From assembly GCA_039720395.1 (NCBI GenBank), contig CM077828.1, positions 23,230,717 through 23,294,716 of the forward strand: a DNA stretch of 64,000 nt, read 5' to 3'. The number at the start of each line of letters is the position of its first letter. Position 1 is the first letter of the stretch. Of the stretch, positions 21,966 to 32,282 are shown piece after piece. The notes beneath the pieces were generated by a model that saw only the letters and a list, made by a program, of their open reading frames with translations, did not search any database and was not told where the DNA came from. Position numbers and translations under genes: made by a program. The DNA is from Liquidambar formosana. Taxonomy: Eukaryota; Streptophyta; Magnoliopsida; Saxifragales; Altingiaceae.

Positions 21966-22515
21966 CCCTGGAGCTCCCAAACTTGCTCTATGTTCCATAA
22001 CACATCTTCCATATATGGAGATCCTATTGTCACGTTCTTGTTCCAAATACTTCTCTATAATTTTGACGTACTTTTGCTACCATTGGTCACTCATAGTGTG
22101 AACAATATGAGAATCAATAATATTCCCCAACAAGCCTTCTCTGAGGCAATACTTCTCCAACCAAGCTACAAAATGTTAAAGCATGCCTTGTACATAATAA
22201 CTCGAAAAGGGTTATATAGAAAGAGTAACCATCATGAAATTATAAGATGATGGACTATCATATAATTGGGGTCGATATAACCCTTAGTGCCTATGACACC
22301 TATGTTGATAGATGCAAATACGCTCTGATTTTGGTGCAACTTTATGTAGGTCGAAATTAGAAACTCTATGTCTAGGAAAACACTTCTTGTCGAGAAGAAT
22401 ATTCATGGTTTTTATGTCACGATGGATGACTTTTGCCGTAGTGTGGAGAAAATTCAACCCGCGAGTTGCACTGAAGCATATCTCTAGCCATTTTCTTCAT
22501 GATAAATGAGAAAAG
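21955..22515 (-). pseudogene. CrRLK1L kinase fragment, pair A minus arm, best-preserved copy
   Basis: From about 22478 downward one frame stays open for some 70 codons: [53 protein letters not shown] is intact and DFG is replaced by NFD. After a frameshift come GTKGYIDPNYM, FELLCTRHAL, GNIIDSHIVHTMSDQW, and finally EQERDNRISIYG and GDVLWNIEQVWELQGA, the diagnostic CrRLK1L subdomain XI. Roughly 84 bp of this last part is deleted in units 1, 3 and 4. Several frameshifts exclude function as a kinase. Confidence 0.9.
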
Positions 22516-22599
22516 TCTCGGATTTATCTAGTTCGGCCAACAATTCCACTGCTATGAGGTTTTGTTTGTGTTCGGTTGGCGATTTGTTAATGATAGTGA

Positions 22600-23560
22600 T
22601 AGCTGCTAGGTTCAAATTATTAATAATGCTAATCCTGATCTTGACCACCCTAGGGCTCATCTTCTTAATTAGATTTGGAAAATTAATGTTCTTCCTCAAA
22701 TTCATGTTTTCCTTTGGATACTCATAAGAGGTTATTTACCTTACTTATCATTTCTTAAGTGTGCAGTTTGGCGTACTATTTCAAAATAAAAAGGCCTTTT
22801 CGAGAAATGAGATTTCAAAATTTCTCTTTTAAAAAGGTATTTTGGAAAAAAATGGATGTTTTGTAAATATACATTCTAAAATTTCTTGTGTAAAAATGGA
22901 TAATCATCAAGAATTTTTTAGTTTTTTTGGCTTACATTCTTTTTGTCTTTTCGCAAACGTCATTTTGAAAAGTTATTCCCAGTAGCTTTTGCTAAATTGC
23001 TTCTTGGAGTAAATGACTTTTTTTAAAAGAGAGTTGAGTGACTCACCAAATGCTTGTAAAATAATAAAAATGACTTTTACCTTTAAAAAATCCTTTTAGG
23101 ACCTCCCAAAAGGTGTGCCAAACGGCCACTTAATTATTGCAATGCGAATATTCCAAATAATTGTTTTTTTTGTGAGTCTGATAGTAAAGAAGACATTGAA
23201 CATTAGAACATGTCTACAAGACTTAGCCCATTTATATTGTAAGTATCTGGGATAGTATTTCAATATAATGCCCCACTCCTCTTTTATATATTGGGTCCTT
23301 TGTTGACTACTTGGATCAGCTACATAGCAATTAGAAGTATTATTGGAATCCTTTATCAGATTTGCATTTTTTTTCTTTTTTTTCATACTAAAAATAGCTA
23401 TTTGGTTTTGGTGTGTTTGGAATCATAGAAAGCAGGTTCATTTTAACGGGCCACCGATTCTCCTGCTTTTGTTTTGGGTAAGGCTTCTGCATAGTTTAAC
23501 GATATTATCAATTGGCCCTCTTTTTGGGTAAGGAATCTGGCTTGGTTTAACTGAGAAAGC
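22600..23560 (+). pseudogene. LINE zinc-knuckle and C-terminal remnant, unit 2
   Basis: Plus-strand pieces are PRAHLLN then IWKINVLPQIHVFLW, NCFFCESDSKEDIEH (a zinc-knuckle CxxC-type piece) and VWNHRKQVHFNG. The order is that of plant LINE ORF2 downstream of the RT. About 330 bp at 22760-23090 is extra relative to units 3 and 4. Dead sequence. Confidence 0.65.
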
Positions 23561-23728
23561 ACAAAAATGGTATTTTCGTCCAAAAACAAATCCAAGGACC
23601 TTAGGAATTAAAAATGTTTTGGGTGGCCAAATGTTCTTGTGAGCTAATAGTGTGTCCTATTCCATTAATGAGTGAAGTTTGGGAACGTTTTGATTTCAAC
23701 TCTGTAGGGATGCGTGTAGGGATGCGTG

Positions 23729-23970
23729 TAGACTTATCAATGGATCAGATTTTGATTTGAATCTGATTCAAATTCAACGCAATAATTAGGATATGATAAG
23801 AGAAGTTTGATCTACTAATCCGTTAATAATTTAAATACGATAATCCAGTTAGTTAACAAATTAAATATGAATAATTGCCTAATCTAGTATGATAAAAATC
23901 CGATCCGATAAATTAAATAATATATTATATTAATTTTTAGTTTACCACATATTTATGGCTCTTACCAACA

Positions 23971-24008
<38 letters not shown>

Positions 24009-24399
24009 GGGTCAAACAAGGGGTATCCTAAGACATTAGGCCTAAACTAATCGCCGTGACGCACAAACCACTCGCACACCCACGCATCACTCTAATGAAC
24101 AGTTTATAGTAAAAATTTTGAAATTTATTCTCAAATTAAAATTTATTTCTTATGATTATAGGAATTTTTTAAAACTTCTAGTTTGTTTTTCCCATAAAAT
24201 TCAAGTCAACTTTTTTTTGCTATATAGTTTGGTAAGATTATCGGATTGGTTTGGATTTTCGGATTAGACATTCCAAAATAATAAATTCGAATATGGATTT
24301 GTGACAATAATCGGATCGGATTGGATTGAAGTTATTCTGTATCGGATTAGATTGGGATATACCTTATTTCGGTACGAATCCGATCCGTTGACAAGTTTA
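23729..24399. mobile_element. hAT-like element, unit 2 copy
   Basis: Same element as 3776-4420. Here the left flank is a duplicated GATGCGTG (23711 and 23721) and the right flank is GTGCGTG. The inner T run is 36 bases long. Confidence 0.8.
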
Positions 24400-24572
24400 G
24401 GTGCGTGTTTGGGTGTCCATATATACATGTGCAATGTGATTACAAAAATGTAAAGGAGAAAGATTTTTTTTTTTTTATAGTTATAATTTTACTTGGAGTT
24501 GATTGTTTATGGTGAAGTACGGAAAATATAAATCTTGAAAAATGCACTTTTATTTTGAAGTTTTTTTTTTAG

Positions 24573-24715
24573 CGAGAAAGTAGGGCAACCCTCATCATCC
24601 GCTTGTCCTTTACCTATTCTTTTGCAACAATTCTCAATCAAGCTAAAATTATAACTCTCACATGCAACGTTATACTTCACAAGATCTTTTCTCAAGGCTG
24701 CAGGTTCTCAGGTTC
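24573..24715 (+). pseudogene. CrRLK1L kinase N-terminal remnant (before pair B), unit 2
   Basis: QQFSIKLKL, a frame break and HATLYFTRSFLK correspond to the segment at 4590. It differs by a few substitutions. Confidence 0.4.
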
Positions 24716-25426
24716 TCTCCCTCTCTCTTTCTCTCTCCTATGAACGTACATATACAAATAATTATTGAGCAATTTTCACATGGGTTCATGATCTGGTTTT
24801 ATACATATTGAATTTAATTACATATGCAAATGGTGTCTTTCAACTTGATGTTTCTTTGAATTTATCTCCTATTATTCCAACCCTTCGTATTTTAATTTGG
24901 TGCTCTGCTTATGCAATTGAATTTTCTGTGCTGTTCTCTTTTATGCCTTTTGTGACTGACTGAAGCTATGAAAAAAGAAAAAAAGAAAAAGTTTTGTGCT
25001 TTCTGTTCATTAGTTATAGGATTTATATTCTATAAATACTAGGGATGAATCGACCTTGCAATTTATATGCCTTTTCTTCCCTTCTTTTTATTTTATTTTA
25101 TTTTTTAAAATATATATAAAAAAATCAAAATTTCAGATATATTGAATAATAGTGTAATATTTGAGTTTGTATTGTGTTAAACTAAATTTTGTATGCTTTA
25201 ATTAATTTAAATCTGTTCATTAATTAGTTTGTGGTCGTATTTTAACCTTAGTGCGTGGAATCTAATTTAAATTTGTTTCTTAATTGAGTAAAGCCGTCAA
25301 TGGGAGGGGGAGCAAAAAGGGGATTTGGGTTTTGAGTGTGTTTGCAGTTTTTACTCTTTGTAATCTCTTGCATATAATGGATTGATCATCACTACATGTA
25401 AATGTAAGCATTTTACCAAACCACGC
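24716..25426. other. AT-rich spacer; pair B plus arm deleted at its end
   Basis: Aligned with 4741-5430. At 25427 it joins directly to the minus arm of pair B. A deletion removed the whole plus arm and the inner end of the minus arm relative to unit 1 (5431-5855). Confidence 0.6.
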
Positions 25427-25590
25427 AAATTTTTATCAAGGAGATTATTTGTTGTTTTAAAGTCATGGTATGCATGATGTATAACTTTTGCTATAGAGTG
25501 GAGATAGAGCTATCCGCGAGTTACACTTATGTCAACCGAGGAGAGTTTGACTTATAGAGGTTTCTATAAGGGGTCCATTCGTTGGGACTA
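25427..25590 (-). pseudogene. CrRLK1L kinase fragment, pair B minus arm only, unit 2
   Basis: This retains the GLHYLH-like part and the catalytic-loop neighbourhood of the minus arm. Its partner is missing, so unit 2 cannot form the pair B foldback. Confidence 0.6.
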
Positions 25591-25610
25591 AGCTTTGATG
25601 ATGGTTTCCT

Positions 25611-25815
25611 ATGAGAATCAAAGCATTGATCAATGAACTAAAATAGATCGATATTCATGTAAGGAACAACAAATATAATAACAAATAACACTTGTACATT
25701 ATACTTCCCATATGAGAATCAAAGCATTGATCAATGAACTAAAATAGATCGATATTTATGTAACGAATAACAAATAATTAACAAATAACACTTATACATT
25801 GTACTCCCCGCAAGA
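25611..25815. repeat. Tandem 101-bp duplication, unit 2
   Basis: GAGAATCAAAGCATTGATCA occurs at about 25612 and 25712, matching the two-copy array in unit 1. Confidence 0.85.
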
Positions 25816-26214
25816 GATAATAATAGAAATATGTTCAAACTATATGCTAATCGGTGGAAATTAATGTAGCTGAGGACCAAAAAATATTTGTCCATATGAT
25901 GACTCACACATTAAAAGCCCATGCATGGAACCCACAAGCTACCACAAGATATTAATAATGCGTGGGTCATCATATAGGTCACTTTTTGTTTTTTGTTTTT
26001 TTTTTTTTTGGTTTGTGTTTTGTTTGTTTTGTTTTGTTTAAGTAGCATTGCACATTAGTGAATCATGCTTTACAGTTATGAGAAAGAACAATTAGTTTTG
26101 TAGATGATACAAATTAATTAATCTAGATGCATGCATTAACCTTGGATTCCCTTGGTAAGAAAAGGATAAGTCTTGGGAGTACCAAAACACACTAATGTAT
26201 CAATTAATTGCTTT

Positions 26215-26455
26215 CATTTTCATTTTTCATTCTTTTTCTTGTATATTAAGCCACCTTTGTTTTAGTTTTTCTTCCAATATGAAATAAACCCACATGTGAT
26301 CCTCAACAATTCTGACAATAGGGTGCCGTATATCACCTTGTGGAGGTATGTATACATCCCATTGAAAATTAATTTTGCATAAAATGTTACCCAATGTTCA
26401 CTTTTCTCACCTTGGGCCTTGATGTGATCATATCCACTTGTCAAATGTCATCCAA
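26215..26455 (-). pseudogene. Unidentified conserved minus-strand fragment, copy 2
   Basis: The frame reads TLGNILCKINFQWDVY, IPPQGDIRHPIV and RIVEDHMWVYF, then LNIQEKE, without a stop. Compared with unit 1 there are substitutions such as V to I before PPQ and AL to MW. A possible donor-like GTGAGA precedes the block on the minus strand, so an exon boundary is conceivable. Confidence 0.35.
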
Positions 26456-26624
26456 CAAAGTTCTTAATAATGCCAAATCTCATCATCGAGATTAAAAATG
26501 ATTCCAAAAAAATAATTAGGCAATACAAAATGTGGTGTACTATAGCTAACTCGCTATAAATTAATTGAGCAAAACCAACATTAAAGTAGGGCCCCAATGA
26601 ATTCCAAATGCAAATATAGATGCT

Positions 26625-26910
26625 GTTGAAGGTATGACTAGTTGGAAAATACCGCATCTCACATCGCCCAATTACTGGGTTTGGCATAACTTCATATACC
26701 ACTTACAAACTTAGGTTGTTAGGTTGGAAACTTAAGAACATCATTACCACCTTAATTATTTCACTTGAAGGTGTGGCTGTTGGAAAATACCACATCTCAC
26801 ATCACCCAAATATTAGGTTTGACATAACTTTATATACCTGTTTGGACCCTTCACTTACAAGATTAAGCTGTTAGGTTGGAAACTTAAGAACAACATCACC
26901 ACCCTTATTT
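26625..26910. repeat. Tandem duplication of about 140-150 bp, unit 2
   Basis: TTGAAGGT followed by TACCACATCTCACATC-type sequence occurs twice before pair C, as in unit 1. The first copy has a short deletion near 26700. Confidence 0.75.
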
Positions 26911-27150
26911 CACTTATCAGGTATTGCGATGAGCAATCGGGGATGAACTTTGTTTAGGAATACATAGAAAGTGGACTATTCATGACCACCTCTATAAGTC
27001 AGACTTTTTTTGTTTATCGTGGAAACAATTGCTTAAGGTTAGGTTAAAAAACTCTCGTAGACGAAAATACGTATTGTCATCACCTCACAATGTATAAGTC
27101 TGGATACATTGTGAGGTGAAGACAATAAATACTTTCCTCTCAGAGAATTT
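26911..27150 (+). pseudogene. CrRLK1L kinase fragment, pair C plus arm, unit 2
   Basis: GYCDEQ, EYIESG, HDHLYKSDF and LSWKQLL are readable with a stop before EYIE. The catalytic loop reads IHCEVKTINTF. Its inner end is part of the stem-loop at 27073-27126. Confidence 0.8.
27073..27126. repeat. Stem-loop at the centre of kinase pair C
   Basis: CACCTCACAATGTAT at 27081-27095 is the exact reverse complement of ATACATTGTGAGGTG at 27104-27118, with an 8-base loop. After a 2-base mismatch the stem extends with ATTGTC and GACAAT. The wider arms continue with weaker pairing into TTAGGTTAAAAAA and TTTTTTACCTAA. Both arms derive from the kinase catalytic-loop region. Confidence 0.9.
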
Positions 27151-27365
27151 TTTACCTAATGTGTGTCACGATGTATAACTTTTGCTGTACTACGGAGATA
27201 ATGCAACCCGAGAGTTACACTGACGTAAATCTCGAGTTGTTGCTCCCATGATAAGTGAGGAAGGTTTGACTCGTGGAGGTTATTATGAAATGGTCCATTC
27301 ATCGTGTATTCGTAAACAAGGATCATTTCCGATTACTCATCGTAATATCTAATGAGCACACTAGG
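27150..27365 (-). pseudogene. CrRLK1L kinase fragment, pair C minus arm, unit 2
   Basis: EMILVYEYTMNGPFHNN-like, LLPHLSWEQQLEIY-like and [20 protein letters not shown] pieces are visible. The second base of the HRD-equivalent codon differs from unit 1, so the loop reads HRD here. Not open throughout. Confidence 0.75.
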
Positions 27366-27572
27366 TGGTGATGCTGAACCTTCAAGAGCAAATCTATATT
27401 GCCATTTGGAACTGAATAGAGGCTTTGCTCTAATTTTGGGTCTGTTCGTTTGTAAGCAAGCTAGGTGCCATCCTTCATGTACGCGATCCATATAAATATA
27501 TAATAATAACAATAGTAATTAGTTCATTGAATTTTTACAAAATTTATTGCGGATGACCAATGGGCCTGTACC

Positions 27573-27855
27573 TAGGCTTGGCAATTGGGTGGGTTTGGGT
27601 GGGTCAGGACGGCTTTAGATGAGTTGAGTCAACATGTCACTCAAACCCAACCCAACCCATTTATGTAAAACCCAAATTCACCCATTTATTGCAAGCAGAA
27701 AACCAAGCCAACCAAGAGAGGCTTTGCTAACCTTTTGATCCGTAACTCCCGCAATCCGTTGCTCTCCTTCCACATTGTTATGAGAACCCACCCTAAACCC
27801 ACGTTATTTTATGTAAACCCGAATAGACCTTATTATTAATTGGGTTGCTTTGGGG
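27573..27855. mobile_element. hAT-like element, truncated, unit 2
   Basis: The left end follows CCTGTACC as in unit 1, but the right terminus was deleted, joining the interior directly to the LINE remnant at about 27856. The nested element seen at 8145 is absent. Confidence 0.75.
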
Positions 27856-28320
27856 TACCCTAGAGCTCATCTTTTTAATTGGATTTGGAAAATTAATGTT
27901 CTTTCTTGCATTCATGTTTTCCGTTAGTTACTCATTAGAGGTCATTAACTTAGGACTTATTATTTTAATTAATCATCACAATGTGAATATTTTCGATAAT
28001 TGTGTGTACGGGTTTTTTTTTATAATTTTTTTAACCATCTCTTCAGGACTTCACCATTTATTGTGAGTACTTGAAAAATTTAGCCTCTCTCCTCTTTTAT
28101 ATCATGGGTCCTTTGTTGACAGGTGGTGCTATATCAACAGGGAAGAATTAGCAGAAGGTTTACCAGATCATGTATTGCTTCTTTTTTACACATAAGGAGC
28201 TTGTTTTTCACACCAGTTACAAGTATACCACTGCCACCCTTTCTCTTACTTTTCTTTATCGTTTTTGTTTGCCAAATAAGGGATATCCCAGGTTTTCTTT
28301 TTCCGCCGAGGTTTGGGCTC
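27856..28320 (+). pseudogene. LINE zinc-knuckle remnant after pair C, unit 2
   Basis: AHLFNWIWKINVL and CIHVF are readable, then a stretch shared with 9230-9600. No long frame of LINE type survives. Confidence 0.5.
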
Positions 28321-28934
28321 AAAACATTGAGGAATCAATCTGGAAATCCCGAAATTCCAGCATGAAGTCACTTTTGAGGCAATTTTTCACCCAGAAAATG
28401 TCTGTTTTGGGAAATCTTTGTGAAATACAAAGTTGTAGATCTTCGAGTCCTCTTTCCAGCGCATCTAAGTTTACACCATTCCGATATTGGAGTAAACATT
28501 TATGGCCGAAATACGAAAACTGCTCAAATCTGCCAGTTCAGGTTTTTGCCCAAATTTTGCAAAGAATAATTTTCTCCTTTATTCTTTTATCATCAAATGG
28601 CTTTGGCTTGGTAACTCATCCTCAAAGACCTTCTTCATTAGATTATGAACTTTGTGATCTTGGCCTCCATGTAATTTATTGGTATGTTATTCCTTCAAGA
28701 ATAATACACTCATTAATGCACTATTTTTCGCACAAAGATTTATAACATGAAATCCCTTATTTCAATGTGTAAAATGTGGAAAGAAATACCAAATAGATGT
28801 GATAATGCTTATTAGAACCATCTGTACAATGCATTTTTGAGCTATTATCACAAAGCTTCAAACTAATACCTGCAATTTACAATTCATCGGTGAGTCCATG
28901 TATTTGATAGTGATGAAACATGATTGCTCTTTCT
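28321..28934. other. Repeat-derived block shared by units 2 and 3
   Basis: This is a 500-bp block found also at 47868-48470 but not in unit 1. It gives one of the longer open frames here (plus strand, about 190 codons from 28170), but that frame is not kept in unit 3, and no domain is recognisable. I take it as non-coding transposon-derived sequence. Confidence 0.4.
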
Positions 28935-29092
28935 TCTTTTTTTTTATTTTTTTTATTTTTTATAAGAGTGGAACAAACCCATAGCAGGGCCTTTGGACTC
29001 ACTCATGAAACCTAAACCTCCGAGGAGACTAGCACAGCAACCCACCGTCATGGCCTCTCACTTAAATCTTGGGTTGTCCTAGCGGGGTTAAT
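28935..29092 (-). mobile_element. Probable SINE, minus strand, unit 2
   Basis: On the minus strand about 130 bp of moderately GC-rich sequence (GACGGTGGGTTGCTGTGCTAG and AGTCCAAAGGCCCTGC) ends in an A-rich tail (28935-28965 on the plus strand as T-rich). A copy lies at 48475-48627. Unit 1 lacks it. A good box A or B was not found, so classification is tentative. Confidence 0.45.
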
Positions 29093-29139
29093 GATATTTC
29101 AAGTGGCACACTTTTTATTCATCTATTATAGATCGATAT

Positions 29140-29375
29140 ACTAAGGTTTCCTTAGAATCCACCTCCAATGAATATGGTCAGGCTGAATCTTGATGGTAGA
29201 ACAGCGGCAACTTGTTTTTTCAACTGTAACCTTCTGTGTTGTCCACCATTGGCAAGGATCTTTTCCTTTGAGGAATTCATCAGTTTTTATGGCAAAGTGT
29301 ATAATCTTTTCTGTAAATATTGCTAACAAAAAAAATTTATGGTAGCCCACTGCATAGGGGCATCTAATAAGCATA
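29140..29375 (+). pseudogene. LINE RNase H start remnant, unit 2
   Basis: The plus strand has W.PPPMN.VRLNLDG with frameshifts, as in the better copy at 48665. Confidence 0.5.
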
Positions 29376-29580
29376 AATGGGCAGCAAATTAAAAGGAACT
29401 TTCGATAAAATATTTAGTTATAACATTGAATCATAATTAGAAATAATCCAGTTGGTTTTGAAAGAGGCAGGTTAAAACTTGTGATTAATGAAACAAGATG
29501 AGACTTACCTATATAGCTAACCAGTTTTTATACCTTTGATTGTTACTTTTGGTGATCGTTCTTTCCCAGATGACCCTAAA

Positions 29581-30893
29581 GAGCATCTCTAATGGGGGTG
29601 CCAAATGGTTCGTCAAATATTTAGCTTCAACAACCCATGGTGCTAATTGCCAAATATGGCACAACTTCAAACTGAAATTCCGGTTTTACTAAGCCTACAA
29701 TACCTAGAAGGGGGGTTGAATAGGTATTATGTATAAATCTTATCCAAATTTGATTTCAAGTTAATTAATTTCTTTTACCACAAATAAATCAGTCACACAG
29801 CAATCATAAAAGTAATTAACAATGGCACAAGAGATTTTTACGTGGAAAACCCTAGATGAGAAAAACCACGGGACCTCGTCCAGTTGAAGCTAATCCATTA
29901 TAAAATCAATGAGTACAAGACACACTTACAGACCACACAAGGACTCATGCAGTTGTCTTCACTCCCACAATCACATATGATTGATCTCCGTCGTCACCGC
30001 TTTAGTCATAACCAACCTCTTTCACAGCGATGCCTTCAATCACGAACTCGCAAGCTCGATCACTGTCGCAACGGTTTCACAATCATCCAAGGTTGTGAAT
30101 GGTGTGTGGTTTGAAGGTCTCTAGAGCATATGAATGAAAAACCTAGGTTAAAGTGCTCTAGAGAGGTTTTAAGAAGATGAACAATGAAAACCCTAATAGA
30201 GAGAAGCTTGCTTCCCACTCTCAATGATAAAAGACTCTATATATATAGTCTAAGAAACCCCAAGTGGTTGTACCATGTTTTGGTATTAAAAATGCAAGTT
30301 TTAAAAGTTTAAAAACTGTTTTTTACGAGCCTGGATCGATCCGAGTTCATACCGGATCGATCCGCATGGACAGAACCAAAAATTGCATTTCTAGAGCAGT
30401 ATGGATCGATCCACCAAAACCATGGATCGATCTACCTAGGCAGTAGCAAAATCTGTATTTTTAAAATACTATGGATCGATCCTTATAAGCCATGGATCGA
30501 TCCACCTAAGCAGAAAAATCTCAGAAGCTTAAAATTCTTTTTCAAAACTATTTTTATAAATAAAGAAATATTGAAAATGATTTGAAATGATTTTTAAACA
30601 TTAAAACTCAGGTTTCTACAGTCACTTATCTTTCCTAAGAACAATTGTGAGTCGAAGCTTTAACCTCCACACTTTGTCTCAACTTTACAACTTCACCAAT
30701 CTTTAATCAACCCTAAGACTCAACCTATACTTTGGCACGGAATATGACAACTATTAAAAACATGGACCTAACACGAACATTTTGCGAAAGTTTATTCTTG
30801 GCACCCCCATTATCTCAAGAATGCTCAGAGCTAAAACTTTGGCATTGTAGCTATGTCAAATCATAGTTTTGACACTTTGTATCGGAGATGGTA
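29581..30893. mobile_element. MITE of the GAGCATCTCTAATGG type split by a solo LTR
   Basis: The left end GAGCATCTCTAATGGGGG and the right end CGGAGATGGTATAA correspond to the ends at 16257 and 16463. The solo LTR sits inside it. Confidence 0.55.
29673..30773. mobile_element. Solo LTR, 1101 bp, with GGATCGATCC cluster
   Basis: It starts TGAAATTCCGG and ends GGACCTAACA, flanked by CAAAC (29668-29672) and CGAAC (30774-30778), one mismatch. A TATA-like TATATATA lies at about 30238. Within 30330-30510 the palindrome GGATCGATCC or a close variant recurs about six times. Unit 1 shows the empty site near 16345. No internal domain remains. Confidence 0.75.
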
Positions 30894-31302
30894 TAATATA
30901 ATTCCCCAAAATTTTGCTTTCCTAAAAAAATGAACAATACAAAGAGTGCTTTCTTACATTTCACTTTCTTGACAGTGAGAAGAAAAGAAAATTGTTCAAA
31001 CAGGGCAATGTTGTTCATGTGGGATTTGATTTTACATCACCAAATCCTTGACTAAAGTGGTTTTCCGTACCAATTTGGTGCTAACCGAAAATAATTTCTC
31101 ACCAAGCTTGAAGTAACACATGATTGCTGTGAAAATCACCTCCTTTTAAGAGGCAAGAAAATGAAGAAAATGTTGAGGCTATGGGGGATAGTTGAAACTT
31201 TAATGAATTTTGGTAGCTGAGCTAGCAAGCATCTTTTTAATTAGATGGATCCATTTGTACCCCTCTTGGACCACTTTTGTGGTTGTGTACCATAAAAAAA
31301 AG
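30894..31302. other. Unit 2 tail, no gene seen
   Basis: Homologous to 16464-16890. No coding sequence or transposon ends seen. Confidence 0.5.
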
Positions 31303-32282
31303 GGGTAGGCTATTGTCATTACTCAAAATGCTCTAAGCCCCCCACTAATTAAATCCCTTCAAATTTTACTGAAAGCACCCCTTATCTTCCTAAAATACCC
31401 CTAATAAAAAATTCTCTAAACATTTTTCCACCTCACCCCCAAACTATTTGGTTACTCAAAACCAAACATCTCTTATTTGTTTGGACCTATTCATAACAAC
31501 AAAGTATATATGTTCGGATATATTAATAAAAACAAAATATATATGTGTGGATCTATAGAAAAGAACAATATAAAAACGTTAGAACTTTTAAAACCAAACA
31601 TTTTTTATTTGTTCCGACTTATTAATACGAATATTCAAAATCCATTCACAATTACATAAACGAACAATTCTCAATTATTGTATAATTAAGTTATGCGGTA
31701 TTTAAAAAAAACATAACAACACAAGCTTGTTCAGACTTTTACGGGTGAATAATATCCATTTGTTCGGAGTTGGAAAGCATAATCAAATAAATTTGTTCGG
31801 AATTAGAAGTCGGAACGCATTAAAAGAATTCGGTGTTACAGAAATGAACGTTATAAATATGTTCGGAGTCGAGAAACCGAATAAGACGAAATTCAGCATA
31901 CAAAAAACTTAAAGTTAAACTTGATAAAAGTGTATAAATACTTATCTTAAAAGTGTATAAATACTTACCTTTTAAATGCTAATATCATTTTTATCAATGC
32001 TTTTCTTGTCCATTATTCAATATAATATGAGAAACACTAATTTTTTTATGTAAATATGGATTTAGTGTCAATGTTGTTAGGGTTTGTGAGAGCATAAAGT
32101 CTATAGATGGTGTAATGTTTTTAAAGTTTGGGGTGGAGTGCGGTGGGAATAGGAAATTTTTTTAAGTCTTTAAGTAAACATGTTCTTATTGGTACATCCA
32201 CATTTAAATATAAAGAATTTAACAAATTATTTTAAATAATGAGGGGCTTAGAGTATTTTGAGTGATGACAATAACCTAACCC
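31303..32282. mobile_element. Mutator-like element with long inverted ends
   Basis: The left end GGGTAGGCTATTGTCAT and following CACTCAAAAT-type sequence, and the right end ATGACAATAACCTAACCC, are inverted repeats of about 42 bp with a few mismatches. The ends resemble those of the MITE at 61560. No clean 9-bp duplication is visible, because the right end abuts a Helitron. The centre is a 33-bp minisatellite. Confidence 0.65.
31446..31893. repeat. Degenerate 33-bp minisatellite
   Basis: Six consecutive 33-bp units run from 31446 to 31643. A degenerate 85-bp stretch follows, then five more 33-bp units from 31729 to 31893. Most units begin GTTCGGA or a close variant and end in an A/T run. Because 33 is divisible by three, one frame reads an 11-residue repeat of the type LFGV...N.IN across each tract. 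There is no start signal or known domain, so coding is doubtful. Confidence 0.85.

Noticed and set aside
28170..28745. Open frame of about 190 codons on the plus strand
   Set aside because: It spans two unrelated repeat blocks, begins in degenerate LINE-like sequence, and the corresponding frame in unit 3 is broken. No domain is visible.
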